Of a DNA stretch of 64,000 nucleotides, positions 62,254 to 64,000 are shown piece after piece. The position numbers were made by a program, and so were the translations under genes. Source of the DNA: Alphaproteobacteria bacterium (GTDB lineage Bacteria; Pseudomonadota; Alphaproteobacteria; Caulobacterales; Aquidulcibacteraceae); NCBI GenBank assembly GCA_016124655.1, contig WGNI01000010.1, positions 123,186 through 187,185 of the forward strand. The letters run 5' to 3'. Every line of letters starts with the position of its first letter. Within the stretch, counting starts at the first letter, position 1. The notes beneath the pieces were generated by a model. That model was not told the DNA's origin and did no database searches. It saw only the letters and a program-made list of their open reading frames with translations.

Positions 62254-64000
62254 ATGAACGCAGTCGAGATCGAAGAGGCAGTTACGGCGCTCGCTGAGCG
62301 CCCGTTCGACGCGGCGGAGTTTCCGTTCGCCTTCCTTGAGGCGTTCGGAAACAAAGAGACGACCATCAAACGGCTGCGGAAGGGCGAGTCCAACAAGTCC
62401 GATCTCGGCGGCGTGCTCCAGACCAACAACATCCACATCGCCATCCCGCCGGCCGGCGAAGTGACGAAGGCGCTGACGGCGTTGCGCGAAAGTCCCGCCA
62501 CCAAGCGCTTCAAAGCGAACTTCATCCTCGCCGCCGATGGCGACACCTTTGAAGCGGAAGACCTGGATACAGGCGAGACCATCGCCTGCGCCTATGCCGA
62601 CTTTCCTGACCACTTCGCCTTCTTCCTAGCGCTGGCCGGTATCTCCACGGTCAAGCAGGTTCGCGACAGCTCGTTTGATATCCGTGCCACGAGCCGTCTC
62701 AACAAACTGTACCGGACGCTGCTGGAGGAGAATCCGGATTGGGACGTAGCCGAGCGCCGCCCGGACATGAACCATTTCATGGCGCGGCTAATCTTCTGCT
62801 TCTTCGCGGAAGACACCGACATCCTGCGTCCCTCTTATCGCTTCACCGACACGGTGGAGCGCATGAGCGACGCCTCGAACACGCATGACGTGATCGGCGC
62901 AATTTTCCGCTCGATGAATACGCGCCCAGAAGAGAAGAATGCAGCTGGTATTCCGCGCTGGGCGGACGGCTTTCCCTATGTGAACGGCGGCCTGTTCTCA
63001 GGCAGCATGGACGTGCCGCGCTTCAGCCGGATCGCGCGGTCCTATCTGCTGCATATTGGCAAGCTCGATTGGACCAAGATCAATCCGGATATTTTCGGTT
63101 CGATGATCCAGGCCGTCGCCGACGACGAGGAACGCGGCGCGCTGGGCATGCACTACACCAGCGTGCCGAACATCCTCAAAGTGCTCAATCCGCTTTTCCT
63201 GGACGACATGCGCGGCAAACTCGAAGAAGCCGGCGACAATCAACGCAAGCTCCTGAACCTGCGCAACCGGATGGCGCGCATTCGCGTGTTCGATCCGGCC
63301 TGCGGCAGCGGCAATTTTTTGGTCATCGCCTATAAGGAAATGCGGGCGATCGAGGCCGAGATCAACAAGCGCCGCGGCGAGCCCGACCGACGCTCGGAAA
63401 TTCCGTTGACAAATTTCCGCGGCATCGAGCTGCGCGACTTTCCCGCCGAGATCGCCCGGTTGGCGCTGATCATTGCGGAGTATCAGTGCGACGTCCTCTA
63501 TCGTGGTCAAAAGCTGGCGCTGGCGGAGTTTTTGCCGCTGGATGCGGAAAATTGGATCACCTGCGGCAACGCGCTTCGGCTCGATTGGCTCAGCATATGT
63601 CCGCCAGCCGGAACCGGTGTGCGTGTCGTTTCCGACGACTTGCTGCAAACGCCGCTCGATCAAACGCAGATCGATTTCGAGAACGAGGGTGGCGAGACCT
63701 ACATTTGTGGGAATCCACCGTACAAGGGAAGTCAGACCCAGACCAAAGAGCAAAAAGCGGACCTAGCTGCCGTGTTTGACGCCTACGAGGTCTCATCCAA
63801 GCAAATTGACTACGTCGGCGGCTGGTTCATGAAGGCGGCGGCCTACGCGCAACACACACAACCCTTCTTCGAGAACATCACGCCAAACGCGACGTGCGCC
63901 ATAGGTGCGATCACTGCGAACAAAACTCTCGCGCACACTGGCGCCGATCGCGGCGTCGCTTTTGGCTCGAGCGGCCTGGGGCCGCGTCAGCCAGGCGAAG
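62254..64000 (+). CDS. N6-adenine DNA methyltransferase (MmeI/type IIG-like), 5' part
   Basis: The frame is open from the ATG at 62254, behind GGCGGGGAGAGT, to the window end (about 582 codons, incomplete). The N-terminal domain FPFAFLEAFGNKETTIKRLRKG and FPDHFAFFLALAGI precedes a helical region, then the SAM motif FDPACGSGNFLVIAY (about residue 350) and the catalytic CGNPPY. No PD-(D/E)xK nuclease motif is visible in the first 150 residues, so this may be a modification subunit. After about 63850 the product stops resembling the family. Confidence 0.8.
   Translation, partial: MNAVEIEEAVTALAERPFDAAEFPFAFLEAFGNKETTIKRLRKGESNKSDLGGVLQTNNIHIAIPPAGEVTKALTALRESPATKRFKANFILAADGDTFEAEDLDTGETIACAYADFPDHFAFFLALAGISTVKQVRDSSFDIRATSRLNKLYRTLLEENPDWDVAERRPDMNHFMARLIFCFFAEDTDILRPSYRFTDTVERMSDASNTHDVIGAIFRSMNTRPEEKNAAGIPRWADGFPYVNGGLFSGSMDVPRFSRIARSYLLHIGKLDWTKINPDIFGSMIQAVADDEERGALGMHYTSVPNILKVLNPLFLDDMRGKLEEAGDNQRKLLNLRNRMARIRVFDPACGSGNFLVIAYKEMRAIEAEINKRRGEPDRRSEIPLTNFRGIELRDFPAEIARLALIIAEYQCDVLYRGQKLALAEFLPLDAENWITCGNALRLDWLSICPPAGTGVRVVSDDLLQTPLDQTQIDFENEGGETYICGNPPYKGSQTQTKEQKADLAAVFDAYEVSSKQIDYVGGWFMKAAAYAQHTQPFFENITPNATCAIGAITANKTLAHTGADRGVAFGSSGLGPRQPGE

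Overview
This 64 kb window is GC-rich alphaproteobacterial chromosome. Gene content and order (RP001-type ppsR | hemE, then hemH-hemJ-rho, mnmE-mnmG-rsmG-parA-parB, holA-lptE-leuS, an NtrZ-type periplasmic regulator, Tim44-type adaptor, DUF3576) point to Caulobacterales or a close Hyphomonadaceae-like lineage. That placement is inferred from synteny and protein signatures only. No rRNA, insertion sequence or CRISPR array is visible.

Layout: 1-5.4 kb holds the end of a DUF2339 membrane protein, dapB, DUF2244, nth, an ATP-grasp/lipoprotein pair and a PfkB-type sugar or nucleoside kinase. 5.6-12.8 kb holds hslVU, a degenerate-GGDEF/EAL protein and the hisBHAFE operon. 12.9-19.6 kb holds dodecin, Smr, Tim44, secB and the leftward run ppsR-maf-aroE-coaE-dnaQ. 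The gap 19556-19847 between ppsR and hemE is the expected position of the chromosomal origin, and genes diverge from it. 19.8-24.1 kb holds hemE-hemH-hemJ-rho. 24.1-33 kb is a metabolic and accessory stretch (AraC, VOC, lipocalin, two GSTs, DUF559, quinone oxidoreductase, GDPD, dienelactone hydrolase) interrupted by an AT-richer VapBC45-like toxin-antitoxin module. 33.4-40.1 kb is the mnmE-mnmG-rsmG-parA-parB partition cluster with four parS-like sites. 40.3-45.5 kb is the leftward DUF3576-leuS-lptE-holA run. 45.7-49.9 kb has ntrZ, thiE/yggS, a response regulator, a CHAD protein and xthA. 49.9-50.7 kb is a Panacea-domain toxin-antitoxin candidate placed between xthA and lolA-ftsK. 54.8-61.9 kb has amt, ubiH, DUF971-Trm112-LON-ybbN, ybaK and DUF6065. 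The window closes with tRNA-Gly(GCC) and, directly after it, a partial N6-adenine DNA methyltransferase on what looks like a tRNA-integrated island.

How it fits together: the centre of the window is an origin-proximal replication and segregation neighbourhood (candidate oriC, parABS, holA, dnaQ, ftsK) interleaved with haem, histidine and tRNA-modification genes. Most junctions that are tight in related genomes are expanded here by palindromic intergenic repeats. These have a constant C/G-rich hairpin followed by a second hairpin whose arms change sequence but stay complementary. A second repeat family lies exactly between convergent genes and supplies the stop codon of the minus-strand gene. 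The accessory material is the VapBC45-like module, the Panacea module, the DUF559 nuclease-like gene enclosed by palindromic repeats, and the methyltransferase island at tRNA-Gly.
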